The position numbers and the translations under genes are program-made. From an uncultured Planctomycetia bacterium (GTDB lineage: Bacteria; Planctomycetota; Phycisphaerae; Phycisphaerales; SM1A02): a stretch of DNA of 64,000 nt. Below, in pieces: positions 44,815 to 53,173 of this stretch. The stretch is from NCBI GenBank assembly GCA_937871505.1, contig CALMPF010000021.1:1-64000 (forward strand), written 5' to 3'. Position 1 is the stretch's first letter. Each line of letters opens with the position of its first letter. The notes under the pieces were generated by a model, which had not been told where the DNA came from, searched no databases, and saw only the letters and a list, made by a program, of their open reading frames with translations.

Positions 44815-45779
44815 ACAGTCTTGATCTCGACGAGGGGCTCGATCGCGGCGGGGGCGATCTCCTCGGCGTGATCGAGCCACGCGGTGAGCGCCGGCCGCGG
44901 GCGGATGGTCACGCGCTTGAGGTTCTCCGCGGCGCCGAGCCGCAGCGTCGTCGCGAGATCGTCGGGGAGCTCCGCCGCCGAGACGGCGCGAATCTCGCGA
45001 TGCTCCGCGATCACCGGGACCAGTTCGGCGCGCCGGCCGGTGAGGATGTTGACCACGCCGCCGGGAACGTCGCTGGTCGCGAGGACCTCAGCGAAGGCGA
45101 TCGCGGGCAGCGGGTTGCAGTCGGAGGCGACGGCGACGACGGTGTTGCCGACCGACATCGCCGCGGCGACGAGCGCGACCAGTCCCAGAAGGGCGGGCGC
45201 ATCGGGCGCGAGAACGGCGGTGGCGCCGATCGGCTCCGGATGGGAGAAGACGTGATAGGGGCCCGCGACGGCGGCGCGCCGACCGAGGATCTCGGCGTGC
45301 TTGTCGGCCCACCCTGCGAATCCGACGAGGCGCTCGACCGCGGCCGAAACCTCCGCGGCCGGCGTGATCGCCTGCGAGGAAGGGCGCCGTCGGGTCGAAC
45401 GCGCTGCGCTGCCGCCTCCGGCGCGGGATGCCCGTCCGGCTCTCCGCGCCCCGCGCCCCGAGGTCCCGGTCGCGGAGGTGGTCATCGGAGCCGGCGCCGC
45501 GATCGCCTCGATGAACTCGGCACGGCGTCCGTCAAGCATCTCCGCCATGCGGTAGAGCACCTGGCCGCGGTTGTACGGCGTCATGCCCGTCCACTTCGGA
45601 AGCGCCGCACGGGCTGCCTCGACGGCGTCGCGAAGGTCCTTCCGCGAGGCGTGGCTTGCGTGGGCGATCACGGCGCCGCGGCGATCGTGCACCGGGAGAG
45701 CCCGACCGCTCTCGCTTCGCGGGAAGGCGCCGCCGATGAAGAGCTTGACGGTCTTGGGAATCGGGAGGGCCATGGGCAC
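44793..45779 (-). CDS. truncated aldehyde dehydrogenase-like protein
   Basis: 328 residues matching only the NAD-binding half of the aldehyde dehydrogenase superfamily (IPKTVKLFIGGAFPRSESG, SRKDLRDAVEAARAALPKW, RGQVLYRMAEMLDGRR, VFSHPEPIGATAVLAPDAPALLGL, SVGNTVVAVASD, DVPGGVVNILTG). The catalytic Cys domain is absent, and the protein ends with LKRVTIRP...EIKTVWHP, a tail known from short ALDH-like proteins that accompany a full-length ALDH. No full-length ALDH is adjacent here. An Ala/Arg/Ser-rich insertion of ~40 residues replaces part of the domain (about 96-137). It may be a regulatory or structural homologue, or a decaying gene. It lies 120 bp downstream of the M16 pair on the same strand. 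Confidence 0.85.
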   Translation of the reverse strand: MPMALPIPKTVKLFIGGAFPRSESGRALPVHDRRGAVIAHASHASRKDLRDAVEAARAALPKWTGMTPYNRGQVLYRMAEMLDGRRAEFIEAIAAPAPMTTSATGTSGRGARRAGRASRAGGGSAARSTRRRPSSQAITPAAEVSAAVERLVGFAGWADKHAEILGRRAAVAGPYHVFSHPEPIGATAVLAPDAPALLGLVALVAAAMSVGNTVVAVASDCNPLPAIAFAEVLATSDVPGGVVNILTGRRAELVPVIAEHREIRAVSAAELPDDLATTLRLGAAENLKRVTIRPRPALTAWLDHAEEIAPAAIEPLVEIKTVWHPSAV

Positions 45780-45899
45780 GCTCGGCGGCCTGTCAGCCCC
45801 GGCGGCGGCGATTCAGGGAAGCGCCTCCGCAGGCCGCAGCGGGAAGGCGCGGGCTGAGTGACTTCCGCCCCCGGGCTGCCGGAGGGGCTGGAGCGATGG

Positions 45900-47372
45900 T
45901 CAGTTGACCGGCTGCTGGGTCAGGGGATCGCGCAGCGGAAGATGCTCGACGTTGCCATCGAAGAAGTCCGACATCGATGCGCGGCCGGCGCGATCGCCGG
46001 GGTAGATCTCGTCCCATCGTCCGACGACGAAGATCGCGATCTGGTCGGGCTGGAGCATGCGCTCTGCGACGCGGCGCACATCCTCCTTGGTGACCTTGGC
46101 GACGTTCTCGCGCCAGTTCTTCCAGAATCCGGGCGGGCGCCGCGTCCACTCGTCGTTGACGAAGATCGAGAGCATCGCGGGCTTGCTCTCGAAGCTCCTC
46201 GGGAAGGTCTCGACGAACTGGCTGATGCTGGTCTCGATCTCCTCGTCGCTGACCGGCTCGGTGCGGATGCGCTCGATCTCCTCCATCACGATCTTGGTGG
46301 CCAGCGCGACCGTCTCGTTCTTGCTCTGGAAGCCCGCGCGCCACTCTCCGGGATACCAGACTTCCGGAGCCAGGCGCGAGCCTGCGGAGTAGGCGAGGCC
46401 CTCGTCGCTCCTGACCCGCCGGGTGATGCGGCTCGTGAACCCGCCTCCGCCGAGGATGTCGTTCATCACCAGCGCGGCGAAGTAGTCCGGGTCGTCGCGG
46501 GCGATTCCCCGCATCCCGATGAAGACCTTCCCCTGCGGGATCTCCTTCTCGACGTGGTACGTCCCGGGAGCGAACGTCGCCTGCGGCGGCGGGGGATCGG
46601 GAACCGGCTCGCCCTTCGCCCACCCGCTTCCCTTGCCGAGGAGGCGTTCGAGGCGCTCGAGCATGTCGGAGACCTCGAAGTCGCCGGTCACGGCGACGAT
46701 AACGTTCCCCGGGTGGCAGATGCGGGCGTGAAAGGCCTCCATCCGCGCGCGGGTGATCGCGTCGAGGCTCTGCCGGGTGATCTGCCGCGCCTCGAAGTGA
46801 TCGCGGCCGTAGAGCAGCGCAGCCCACTCGCGATCGAGGATGGGGCCGGCGTCGTCGTTTCGCTGCCGCATCCGCTCAAGCGTCTCGGCCTTCCAGATGT
46901 CGAGCTTCGACTGGTCGAACGCCGGATGCCGCAGCATGTCGAAGAAGAGCGCGGTCGCCTCGTCGAGGTTCGAGCTCAGGGCGTTGAGGTTCGCGCTGGT
47001 CGCCCACTTCCCCGCGCCGACGTTGGCGATGGCGGCAAGGTAGTCGAACCGCTCGTCGAGATCCGCGGCGGAAACCGTCGTCGTGCCGCCGCGGCGGATC
47101 ATCGCCGCGGTCGCCCGCGCCAGCCCGACGGCGTCGGCGGGGTCGAGGTCGTCGCCCCCCTTGAAGCTCAGCGCGATGTTGACCAGCGGGAACTCCCGAC
47201 TCGGCGCGAGGTAGACGGGCACGCCGTTGGAGAGCTCGTGGCGGAACTGCGACGCCTCGGGGGTCTCGAAGCGCAGCACGCCGAACTCGATCTCCTCGGG
47301 GCGGGCCGGGAGATCGGGGGAGACCGCGGGAGCGAGCGTGAAGATCGCGGCAAGGAGGGTCGTGGTGAGCAT
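45900..47372 (-). CDS. M16 (pitrilysin) family protein without the zinc motif
   Basis: 490-residue exported M16 homologue (signal peptide MLTTTLLAAIFTLAPAVSPD). The two-lobed M16 architecture is visible: FRHELSNGVPVYLAPSREFPLVNIALSF, then a C-terminal half with GDFEVSDMLERLERLLG and LAYSAGSRLAPEVWYPGEW. The HxxEH zinc site is missing: the aligned segment reads GLARATAAM (Arg86, Ala89, Ala90). In many bacteria a non-catalytic M16 partner pairs with an active one to form the protease chamber, and the gene directly upstream (47504-49294) is the active-looking partner. It probably forms a periplasmic heterodimer. Confidence 0.92.
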   Translation of the reverse strand: MLTTTLLAAIFTLAPAVSPDLPARPEEIEFGVLRFETPEASQFRHELSNGVPVYLAPSREFPLVNIALSFKGGDDLDPADAVGLARATAAMIRRGGTTTVSAADLDERFDYLAAIANVGAGKWATSANLNALSSNLDEATALFFDMLRHPAFDQSKLDIWKAETLERMRQRNDDAGPILDREWAALLYGRDHFEARQITRQSLDAITRARMEAFHARICHPGNVIVAVTGDFEVSDMLERLERLLGKGSGWAKGEPVPDPPPPQATFAPGTYHVEKEIPQGKVFIGMRGIARDDPDYFAALVMNDILGGGGFTSRITRRVRSDEGLAYSAGSRLAPEVWYPGEWRAGFQSKNETVALATKIVMEEIERIRTEPVSDEEIETSISQFVETFPRSFESKPAMLSIFVNDEWTRRPPGFWKNWRENVAKVTKEDVRRVAERMLQPDQIAIFVVGRWDEIYPGDRAGRASMSDFFDGNVEHLPLRDPLTQQPVN

Positions 47373-47503
47373 CGGTGAAGTGCAGGTGAGTCGCGGGAGT
47401 CTCGTTCGCCGGAGTGTGCGGGAACGACCTGGGAACGGACGCGAGCGCGGCGGTCGACGGCGCTCGTCGATCGCGGCGGAGCGGGGTGCGGCGTCGACGG
47501 GGC

Positions 47504-49294
47504 TCAGCCGCCCAGCTCCGCCAGGCGGGCCTTGGCGCGGCGGAGCACGATGTCGAAGGCTGGCTTGAAGTCCGGCGGCACGCGCGAGCTCTCCGCCTCC
47601 AGGCGCATGACCATCTCGGCGAGCATCGCCTCGTCCTCGATCGCCGCGATCTGCGCGAGCATCTGGCGGACCATTCCCTGGGCGCGGGCGTCGAGCGCGG
47701 CCAGCTCTTCGTCGACGGGCGCGGCGCCCGCCTTGCGGAGGTAGGTCGCCACCGAGCGGTTCGTGGGGGCGAAGTACTTCTGGGCGACGCGCCGGAGGTC
47801 CTCCGCCGTGACCGCCTGAAGCCTCCGCGGCGCCTCGTTGATGTAACGCCAGTCGCCGAGCCCTTCGAAGTAGCCGAGCTGCACCAGCAGGAAGAAGTTG
47901 CTCTGGAGTCGCCGGAAGTTGTCGGCGGCGACGCGGTTCTTGACCTTCTGAAGCTCCTCCGCGGGAACGAGGTTCTCCTGGAGCTCCGCGAGGATCTCGT
48001 ACCACGCCTCCTCGAGCATCGCGGGCGTCGCGTCGCCGCGGACCTCGGCATCGAAGGAGAACGCTCCGGCGTACTTGCGGCCCTCCTGGCCGGCGCGGGC
48101 GCTGCTGGCGATCTCGCGGCCCTCGACGAGCCCCTTGTAGAGCCGGCCGGTGCGGCCGTTGAGGATCTCCGCGAGGACTTCCAGCGCGAAGCTGTCCGCG
48201 TGGTTGAACGGGACGGTGTGGTAGCGGACTTCGACCTGCGGCTGGCAGTCGCACTCGGCGTTCATCCGCTGCTCGGCGATCTGCTTGACCTCGAGGGTGA
48301 CCACGGGAGGCGGATCGCTCTCGCCACGGCGCAGCCGCGAGAAGTACCGCTCGATCGTCGCCTTCGCTTCGATCGGGTCGAAGTCGCCCACGATCACGCC
48401 GACGAGGTTGTTCGGCCGGTAGTACACATCCCAGTAGCGCCAGGCCTCCTCCTTCGTGTAGCTGTTCAGATCGCTTGTCCAGCCGATCACCGGCCAGGAG
48501 TAGGGGCTGGAGACCCAGAAGAGCGAATCGAACTGCTCCTGGAACATGCCCGTCGGCGTCGACTCGGTGCGCAGCCGCCGCTCCTCGTGCACGACGTCGC
48601 GCTCCGCGTAGAACTCGCGGAAGACGCTGTCGTCGAGCCGGTCGGACTCCATCCATGCCCAGAGCTCGAACTTGTTGCTCGGAACGTTGACGAAGTAGAA
48701 GGTCAGGTCGTGGCTGGTGAAGGCGTTCATGCCGCTGCCGCCCATGCGGGCGTAGACGGCGTCGAACTCGTCCTTGACGATCACCTCGCGATGGTCGTCC
48801 ATGAGCTGCTTCAGCTCGGCGCGCAGGCGGGAGAGCTCGGGGGTGTCGTTTGCGGCGTTCCAGGGATCGTCGATCTCCCCGCGGAAGTAGCGGGCGTACT
48901 GCTCGCCCCAGACGAGCGCGTTGATCCGGTCCCGGATCTCCTTCTGACGCATGCGGAACGCCTCATCCTCCTCGGGGGCGCGCGTCCCGATGGTGTTCGT
49001 TCCCTTGAACATCATGTGCTCGAAGAAGTGGCTGATCCCGGTGATGCCGGGGCGTTCATTGACGCTGCCGACCTTCGCGAGCCAACCTGCGGCGATCACG
49101 TTGGGCTGATCGCTGCGCGGGACGAGCAGGAACTTCATCCCGTTGTCCAGGGTGAACTCCTCGACCTCGACCTGCTGCGCGGCCGCCGCCGACGCGAGGG
49201 CGCCGACCAGCGCCAGCGCGAGTCGGGAGACCAGCGAGGCGGTCGACCGAAGCAGGGGGGCGGGCTCGCCGCGGAAGGACGCGTTCCTGTGCAT
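47504..49294 (-). CDS. M16 (pitrilysin) family zinc metallopeptidase
   Basis: 596-residue exported zinc peptidase. A basic leader with an Ala-rich hydrophobic segment (about residues 18-40, ending AAAAQQ) is the signal. The inverted zinc site is ISHFFEHMMFKGT (His89, Glu92, His93), and a distal Glu lies in RDVVHEERRLR. The region between them includes a long insertion (EEDEAFRMRQKEIRDRINAL ... MDDHREVIVKDEF). The C-terminal lobe contains RTGRLYKGLVEGREIASS. It is followed on the same strand, 131 bp away, by the zinc-site-less partner. The pair probably degrades peptides in the periplasm. Confidence 0.95.
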   Translation of the reverse strand: MHRNASFRGEPAPLLRSTASLVSRLALALVGALASAAAAQQVEVEEFTLDNGMKFLLVPRSDQPNVIAAGWLAKVGSVNERPGITGISHFFEHMMFKGTNTIGTRAPEEDEAFRMRQKEIRDRINALVWGEQYARYFRGEIDDPWNAANDTPELSRLRAELKQLMDDHREVIVKDEFDAVYARMGGSGMNAFTSHDLTFYFVNVPSNKFELWAWMESDRLDDSVFREFYAERDVVHEERRLRTESTPTGMFQEQFDSLFWVSSPYSWPVIGWTSDLNSYTKEEAWRYWDVYYRPNNLVGVIVGDFDPIEAKATIERYFSRLRRGESDPPPVVTLEVKQIAEQRMNAECDCQPQVEVRYHTVPFNHADSFALEVLAEILNGRTGRLYKGLVEGREIASSARAGQEGRKYAGAFSFDAEVRGDATPAMLEEAWYEILAELQENLVPAEELQKVKNRVAADNFRRLQSNFFLLVQLGYFEGLGDWRYINEAPRRLQAVTAEDLRRVAQKYFAPTNRSVATYLRKAGAAPVDEELAALDARAQGMVRQMLAQIAAIEDEAMLAEMVMRLEAESSRVPPDFKPAFDIVLRRAKARLAELGG

Positions 49295-49518
49295 GCGGCG
49301 ATCGTATCCGGGGGCGCTGCGGCACCCGGGCGCGGAGCCGCCGAGTGGACCGGAGTCGATCGTCGCCCGGGGGCGCCGCGGCGCGCGGGGCTCAGGCGTC
49401 GGCACTGCTCGCGGCGAATCGTTTTCAGACGTGCGGTCCGGCTCCGCTGCGGAGTCGCGGGCTCTCCGGGCGGGGAGATCGATCGCGTTCGCGGAAGCAG
49501 CGCGGTAGGGTGCGAGCC

Positions 49519-51477
49519 ATGTGCCCTCCTCGTCCAATGACCGATCGCGGCGCCGCGCCTGCGCCGGGCGCTTCCTCCGCGATGGCGGCCGCGACGCAGG
49601 CGTCGCTCCTGGTCCCGCTTCCGGAAGGGGAGCGGAGCGAGGCGCCGCTGATCGCGCTGCTCGCGGCGATCCTCGCGATCGCGGTCTCGTGCGGAGACGC
49701 GGCGGCGCAGCTTCGGGTGGTCAGCTACAACGTGGCCCAGCTCCGCGGCGATGCCGGCGCGCTCCAGGCCGTCTTCGCGGAGATGGCCTTCGACGAGAGC
49801 CGCGGCTTCGCCCTCGCGCCGGCGGCGATCGCGCTTCAGGAGGTCCGCGCGGTCGATCGCCCGGTGATCGAGGCGCTGGTCGCGGCGTCGATTCCCGCGG
49901 CCTATGCGACCGCGACGTTCACCACCTCGCCCGGCGAGGATGCTTCCGGCGGGGCCCAGATGCTGCTCTACCGCGTCGATCGACTCCAGGAGATCGCCTC
50001 GTCCCACGTCGACCTGCCGACCGGCGGCGGACGCAACAGCGACCGCTGGCGGCTTCGGCTGGTCGGCTACGACGATCCGCGCGCGGCTCTGTGGATCTAC
50101 GGCGTCCACCTCAAGGCCGGCAGCACCGCCTCGGACGTGATGCAGCGGCTGACGGGCGCCCAGCTCCTGCTCGCCAACGCCGCGGCGCTCCCGGCGGGGG
50201 CGCACGTGATCTTCGCCGGGGACATGAACTTCTCCGCCAACAGCGAGCCGGGCTATCAGGCGTTCATCGCGGCCGGTCCGGCGCAGGCGACCGATCCGCT
50301 CGGTTCGGGGCCGTGGGGCGGGCCGCTCGAGGCGCTCAAGCACACGCAGTCGCCGCGCGACATCCAGTCCGACGGGCTGATCGGCGGAGGCATGGACGAT
50401 CGCTTCGACTTCCAGCTCCTCGGCGCCGAGGTCGTCGACCAGGAGGGCATCTTCCTGATGCCGGGGACCTACAGGGCGCTCGGCAACGATGGCCTTCACT
50501 TCAATCAGGCGATCAACGCCGGGAACAACTTCTACTTTCCAGGCGACGTCGCCCGATCGAACGCGCTCGCCGATGCGCTCTTCGACGCGTCAGATCACAT
50601 TCCGGTCGTGGCCGACTACACCGTCCCCGCGATCATGAGCGCGGCGATCATCGAGGAGTTCGGCGCGGTGATCCAGGGGGCGACGTTCGGCGTTCCGGTC
50701 TTCGTCGCCAACATCGCCGACGTGCTCGTTCCCGCAGCCGCGGACGTGCTCACCTTCAGCGCCCAAGGCTTCGGCGATCTCTTCGGCGTCGTCCCGGGCG
50801 CCGTCGCGGCGACCGGCGCCCCCGCCACGGTCCACGTCCCCCTCGACACTTCGACGGTCGGCTTTGTCCAAGGACTGGTCCAGGTGACGTCGCCGAGCGA
50901 AGCGGTCCAGAACCCCTCGTTTCTCTTCGCGAGTTCCGGCATGGTGCTCCGCCCCTCGCTGGCGTCGCTCGACCTCCGTGAGGTCGTCACGGTGAGGGAG
51001 TTCGAGTTCACGGTTCCCGCAGGAACGGGCACCGCGACGCTCGAGATCCCGATCCACAACTTCGGCTTCGATGCGCAGCAGGCGCTTCTCGACGTCGACG
51101 CGGCCACCGGGCTTGCGGCGCCGATCGCGGTGGGACTGCCGCTTCCGCGGGAGATCGGTGCGGAGCCCGGCCTCCTGCGCTTTGAGGTCGACCGCGCCGC
51201 GGCTCCAGGGGTCTATGGAGCGGCCGTGACGATCACCTGTTCAGATGAGGACCTGCCCGGGGAGACGACGACGCTGCTGGGCGCCCTGCTCACGGTCGCG
51301 ATCGTCGAAGAGATGGGCATCCTCGGGGACCTCGACGGCAACGGCATCGTCGACGGCGCCGATCTCGGCCTCCTGCTCAGTGCGTGGGGACCATGCACGG
51401 GATGCGCGGCTGACCTGAACGACGACGGCGTCGTGAATGGATCTGACCTGGGCATCCTGCTCGGGGCGTGGCAATAG
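49519..51477 (+). CDS. secreted endonuclease/exonuclease/phosphatase-fold protein with dockerin-like tail
   Basis: 652-residue exported protein. A signal peptide (about residues 42-64, LIALLAAILAIAVSC ... AQ) precedes an EEP-fold domain: LRVVSYNVAQLRGDAG, IALQEVRAVDR, LWIYGVHLKAGSTASD, VIFAGDMNFSAN, DDRFDFQLLG and DASDHIPVVADY. The SYN, LQE, GDMN and SDHIPV motifs carry the metal and catalytic His residues. A beta-sandwich-like region follows, and the last ~50 residues are two dockerin-like units ([38 protein letters not shown]). The substrate may be extracellular DNA, RNA or phosphate esters. An alternative start is six codons downstream. Confidence 0.92.
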   Translation: MCPPRPMTDRGAAPAPGASSAMAAATQASLLVPLPEGERSEAPLIALLAAILAIAVSCGDAAAQLRVVSYNVAQLRGDAGALQAVFAEMAFDESRGFALAPAAIALQEVRAVDRPVIEALVAASIPAAYATATFTTSPGEDASGGAQMLLYRVDRLQEIASSHVDLPTGGGRNSDRWRLRLVGYDDPRAALWIYGVHLKAGSTASDVMQRLTGAQLLLANAAALPAGAHVIFAGDMNFSANSEPGYQAFIAAGPAQATDPLGSGPWGGPLEALKHTQSPRDIQSDGLIGGGMDDRFDFQLLGAEVVDQEGIFLMPGTYRALGNDGLHFNQAINAGNNFYFPGDVARSNALADALFDASDHIPVVADYTVPAIMSAAIIEEFGAVIQGATFGVPVFVANIADVLVPAAADVLTFSAQGFGDLFGVVPGAVAATGAPATVHVPLDTSTVGFVQGLVQVTSPSEAVQNPSFLFASSGMVLRPSLASLDLREVVTVREFEFTVPAGTGTATLEIPIHNFGFDAQQALLDVDAATGLAAPIAVGLPLPREIGAEPGLLRFEVDRAAAPGVYGAAVTITCSDEDLPGETTTLLGALLTVAIVEEMGILGDLDGNGIVDGADLGLLLSAWGPCTGCAADLNDDGVVNGSDLGILLGAWQ

Positions 51478-51575
51478 GCACTGGCGACGTGTCGCGCGCC
51501 TCACGGAATCGAGGGCTGTACCTCCGGCTCGAGCGATTGTGCGCACAGACACGTGCCGATGTGTCGTCAGGTGGA

Positions 51576-52184
51576 TCACTCGGACGGAGGTTCGGGATGG
51601 AACACGTAGGCATGGACTCTTTCGTCGCGCTTCTCGTTCATGTGGATGAGCCAGAAACCTGCTTCGTCAACGAGACGGATTATGTGGGAGTTGAGCAGAT
51701 TGACAATGCGGGATGTCCAGTCTGGAAGCGCATGCTCGTACCGCGAGTAGTCGAAGGACTGGCCGAAGGGATTGCCAACGTGGAGCACTCCCGCAGAAAA
51801 GTCGTAGAGCTCGACAAACTGATCGCGCGTCAGGAATCCCGTCACCCGGGGTTCGAAGAGAAACTTCGACATCGGGTCATTTGAGGGCTTCTCGATGATC
51901 GGGCACGGGTAGAAATCTGGATTCTGTGCTTCGATGCCCGTAAGGATCTCTTTGGCACGCCAGTGCTTTGCAAAGTTCGAGTGAGCGCGGGCATACTGGT
52001 CATGGTTCGCTACGAGCGATGCCATGGCGATAAGCTCGAGAACCTTACGAATCTGAAGATACGCGAGGTCCAAGGTCGTGGCTGGATACGGCGTCATCTC
52101 GGGGTTCGCGACTATCTCCGTGGTCACGTGGATGCGGCGGCGGACCTCCTCCATTGCTTCGCAGTACTGATTGATGGGCAGCAT
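51576..52184 (-). CDS. orphan protein, A+T-richer than its neighbours
   Basis: 202-residue cytoplasmic protein that I do not recognise. It is mostly helical, with LAYLQIRKVLELIAMASLVAN, a Cys in DFYPCPIIE and a C-terminal Trp/His-rich stretch (EAGFWLIHMNEKRDERVHAYVFHPEP). There is no signal, membrane or catalytic motif. Codon choice and base composition are clearly less GC-rich than the surrounding genes, including more A/T third positions and Ile/Asn/Lys residues, which suggests horizontal acquisition. I chose the ATG before LPINQYCEAME; 32 more codons upstream are open but Arg-rich. The 5' flank to 52560 is also A+T-richer. Confidence 0.75.
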   Translation of the reverse strand: MLPINQYCEAMEEVRRRIHVTTEIVANPEMTPYPATTLDLAYLQIRKVLELIAMASLVANHDQYARAHSNFAKHWRAKEILTGIEAQNPDFYPCPIIEKPSNDPMSKFLFEPRVTGFLTRDQFVELYDFSAGVLHVGNPFGQSFDYSRYEHALPDWTSRIVNLLNSHIIRLVDEAGFWLIHMNEKRDERVHAYVFHPEPPSE

Positions 52185-52563
52185 GTGCCGCAGTCTCCTC
52201 GAGTCTTGTCGAAGGTCAGGATGAGATCGAGATCGGCTGACGAGGGCTGTGATTGGGCGGGGATGCCGTCTGAGAGTCACGATCTGGATTCGTCGCCGCG
52301 CAACGCGGCGGGGCGCATCGAGATGTCATCCGAATCAACTCAGCAAGAGCACCTGAAGCGCGACTTCGCGACGGCGAAGGCGTGCGGCACCGGTAGGGCC
52401 GTGAAAGCTCGAAATGACGTCCAGGCCCCAAGCGGGTTCTGAGGCGGTGCCACCGACGCCCCGCGCTGTTCGATGTGGGACGCCGGTGCAAGCGCCGCCC
52501 AGAGCCCATGGGGCTTCTTGCGCCGGTTGCGCGAATCGATGGTCCGCACCGCGGCCTCGAGCG
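52185..52563. other. gene-free flank of the A+T-richer island
   Basis: About 380 bp with composition intermediate between the orphan gene and the host. No gene, repeat or integration signature was found. Confidence 0.4.
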
Positions 52564-52977
52564 TCAGATGCCGCGAGCCTGCACGGCCTTCGCAAGCGCG
52601 ACCCGCGCCCGCGCGACCTGCTGGCGCCGGTTGAGCGTCTCGCGCTCGGCGCCGGTGGCGGTTTCGGAGAGCGCCCGGGTGAGCTCCGCCTCGGCGTCGG
52701 TGACGGCGATGGTCTCCGCCGGGGTCGCGTGATTCGCGAGAATCGAGAGCACGTTGCCCTGCATCTGGGCGAAGCCGCCCTCGATCAGGTAGGACCGCGT
52801 CCCGCCGCCGGGAAAGTCAACCCGCATCGGACCGATCCCGAGCTTGGAGAGAAACGGCGACTGACCCGGCATGACGCCCTTCTGGCCATCCCACGCCGGG
52901 AACGAGACGTAGGAAGCCGGATGGTCGAGGACCGATTCAGTCGGCGTGACGATCGAGCAGCGGAACGGAGAAGCCAT
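52564..52977 (-). CDS. atpC: F-type ATP synthase epsilon subunit
   Basis: 137-residue epsilon subunit, normal size. The N-terminal beta-sandwich (MASPFRCSIVTPTESVLDHPASYVSFPAWDG, GVMPGQSPFLSKLGIGPMRV, SYLIEGGFAQMQGNVLSIL) and the C-terminal helical hairpin (AEAELTRALSETATGAERE, VARARVALAKAVQ) are clear. It couples proton flow to catalysis and can inhibit ATP hydrolysis. Unusually, no other ATP synthase gene is beside it; the upstream neighbour (196 bp) is a CYTH gene. The ATG was chosen because the family starts there. Confidence 0.95.
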   Translation of the reverse strand: MASPFRCSIVTPTESVLDHPASYVSFPAWDGQKGVMPGQSPFLSKLGIGPMRVDFPGGGTRSYLIEGGFAQMQGNVLSILANHATPAETIAVTDAEAELTRALSETATGAERETLNRRQQVARARVALAKAVQARGI

Positions 52978-53173
52978 GTTCGGGGTCGGGATCGGGATCG
53001 GAATCGAGAGCCGGGAATCGATCGAGGGACGCGCCGCGATCGGCCGGCGAAGTGGCGTGGCCGCGGCTCGGCGTGCGCGGCGCGGAGCCGGCAGCGCGGA
53101 CGCGCGGGGCCGAGTGTAGCCGAACGCGCCGGGCGGACGCGGCGGGACCGCACGCGGTCGCGCGGCGTGCCGA

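Noticed and set aside
44793-45779. ALDH-like gene as a frameshifted full-length enzyme
   Set aside because: No catalytic-Cys domain could be found in any frame downstream; the next sequence is the 26-bp repeat and gene-free DNA. Its tail matches short ALDH-like proteins, so it was called as an intact short gene.
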